The notes under the pieces were generated by a model that had not been told where the DNA came from, searched no databases, and was given only the letters and a program-made list of their open reading frames with translations. From an uncultured Desulfovibrio sp. (GTDB lineage: Bacteria; Desulfobacterota; Desulfovibrionia; Desulfovibrionales; Desulfovibrionaceae), in assembly GCA_947176055.1 (NCBI GenBank), contig CAMWPE010000126.1:1-7068 (forward strand): a DNA stretch of 7,068 bases, given 5' to 3'. The position numbers were made by a program, and so were the translations under genes. This document shows positions 6,092 through 7,068 of the stretch, one piece after another (positions within the stretch are counted from its first letter, which is position 1; each line of letters opens with the position of its first letter).

Positions 6092-7068
6092 TTGAATGGA
6101 AGTTTTTTAAGCGATCCGGCCTTCTGGCTTCTGATCCTCTTTATTGTTCCCCTCATTATTCGCGTGCCCATAGCCGTCGCGCTGGGATTCGCCGCCCTTG
6201 TCGTTTCCTGGAAGTGGGATATGGGCGTCGATATGCTTTCTTACAATTTTTTCGCCGGAATCGCGAAGTTTCCATTGCTAGCCATCCCCTTTTTCATTTT
6301 GGCGGGCTATATCATGGAAAGGGCTGGCATCGCGTCGCGAATTGTGCGGTTAATGGAAACACTCGTCGGCTCGATGACCGGAGGATTGGCGGTGGCCACG
6401 GTGGCCGTAGCCACATTCTGGGGGGCTGTCAGCGGCTCCGGGCCCGCTACGGTCGCGGCTCTTGGCCTTATTCTCATACCTGGCATGGTTAAAGCCGGTT
6501 ATAAAAAAGATTTCGCGGCCGCGACTGTCTCGGTAACTTCGGGCCTCGCTATAGTTATTCCTCCGAGCATAGCTTTTATCGTTTACGGCGGCATCGCCAA
6601 TATTTCCGTTCCCGCGCTTTTCGCCGGCGGTTTCGTCCCGGGCGTCATTGTAGCGCTTTTTATCATGGGGGCTGTCCTGATAATCTCGCGCAAAAACAAT
6701 TATCGGGGCGCCAAGCCGGAAATAAGCGTAGGCAAAGCGTTTCGCGACGCTTTTTGGGGCGTTCTTACTCCCGCCGTAATCCTTGGCGGCATTTACGGAG
6801 GCGTGTTCACGCCTACCGAGGCGGCCGCGGTTGCGGTGTTTTACGGCTTGTTTGTTGGCGTTTTTATTTATAAGACAATTACCAGCCTAAAAATTTTATT
6901 TGAAATATTTACCTTGAGCATGCAGGCTACGGCTATCGTCATGATCGTCGTTACCTGCGCCGGGCTCTTTTCCTGGGTAGCATCGACCGTGGGCCTGGTG
7001 GAAAAAGGCTCCGCCGTCCTTCTGGGCGTTTCCGGCAATCAATGGATAGTATTATTGATGATAAATAT
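6092..7068 (+). CDS. dctM: TRAP transporter large membrane subunit, DctM family (3' end outside window)
   Basis: 325 codons of the large, many-helix TRAP permease subunit, open to the window end; full DctM is about 425 residues, so roughly a quarter is missing. Strong family motifs, numbered from TTG 6092, are FPLLAIPFFILAG, GSGPATVAALG at 115-125, VIPPSIAFIVYG around 155-166, and GGIYGGVFTPTEAAA with FTPTE at 239-243. DctM forms the ion-coupled transport path for the anion delivered by DctP. The start is unusual. The in-frame region after the dctQ stop (TAA 6065-6067) has no ATG before the first helix, and the ATG at 6096 is in another frame and stops after four codons. TTG 6092 gives MNGSFLSDPAFW, a normal DctM-like N-terminus, with only a weak GGA (6081-6083) upstream. 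Translation may rely on ribosomes finishing dctQ 24 nt earlier. The product is certain; the exact start is less so. Confidence 0.92.
   Translation, partial: MNGSFLSDPAFWLLILFIVPLIIRVPIAVALGFAALVVSWKWDMGVDMLSYNFFAGIAKFPLLAIPFFILAGYIMERAGIASRIVRLMETLVGSMTGGLAVATVAVATFWGAVSGSGPATVAALGLILIPGMVKAGYKKDFAAATVSVTSGLAIVIPPSIAFIVYGGIANISVPALFAGGFVPGVIVALFIMGAVLIISRKNNYRGAKPEISVGKAFRDAFWGVLTPAVILGGIYGGVFTPTEAAAVAVFYGLFVGVFIYKTITSLKILFEIFTLSMQATAIVMIVVTCAGLFSWVASTVGLVEKGSAVLLGVSGNQWIVLLMIN

Noticed and set aside
1..7068. CRISPR arrays, tRNA or rRNA genes, insertion sequences, integrase or defence genes
   Set aside because: I saw no regularly spaced repeats, cloverleaf-like sequences, terminal inverted repeats flanking a transposase, or proteins of such families; the window is filled by metabolic and transport genes.

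Overview
The window is ordinary-looking bacterial coding DNA, all on the + strand, densely packed and by eye a little above 50% G+C. It holds two transcriptional blocks. The gene content suggests an anaerobic or facultative Gram-negative bacterium: an anaerobic-type glycerol-3-phosphate dehydrogenase, a TRAP transporter whose binding protein carries a Sec signal peptide, and Shine-Dalgarno-led genes. A sulfate-reducer-like or related gut/sediment lineage would fit, but nothing here fixes the taxon and I do not claim one.

Block 1 (1-3118) is the end of a glpABC operon. It contains the C-terminal third of GlpA with its BFD-like [2Fe-2S] cysteines, the complete flavoprotein subunit GlpB, and the complete iron-sulfur/CCG-domain subunit GlpC. 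The genes overlap (17 nt for glpA/glpB, 1 nt for glpB/glpC), which suggests translational coupling. The products should form a membrane-associated complex that oxidises sn-glycerol-3-phosphate to dihydroxyacetone phosphate and passes electrons to the quinone pool. A textbook intrinsic terminator (3088-3118) closes the block.

A 313-nt gene-free gap (3055-3367) follows. It holds the terminator, a second 9-bp inverted repeat sharing the terminator's stem sequence, and a ribosome binding site for the next gene.

Block 2 (3368-7068) is for transport. It starts with a GTG-initiated 10-helix AEC-family permease. A complete TRAP system follows in the order dctP (periplasmic binding protein), dctQ (small 4-helix membrane subunit) and dctM (large membrane subunit, cut by the window end). 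The binding protein keeps the arginines and asparagine typical of organic-acid-binding TRAP receptors, so the substrate is probably a carboxylate or similar organic anion; its identity cannot be read from sequence. The dctP-dctQ gap contains one arm able to pair with either of two identical downstream arms, the second lying directly before the dctQ ribosome binding site. dctM has no usable ATG and most likely starts at TTG 6092, in the same frame as dctQ.

I found no RNA genes, CRISPR arrays, insertion sequences or defence genes, and no convincing undescribed system. The best candidates for a second look are the alternative RNA structures between dctP and dctQ, the dctQ/dctM junction, and the repeated inverted motif after glpC.
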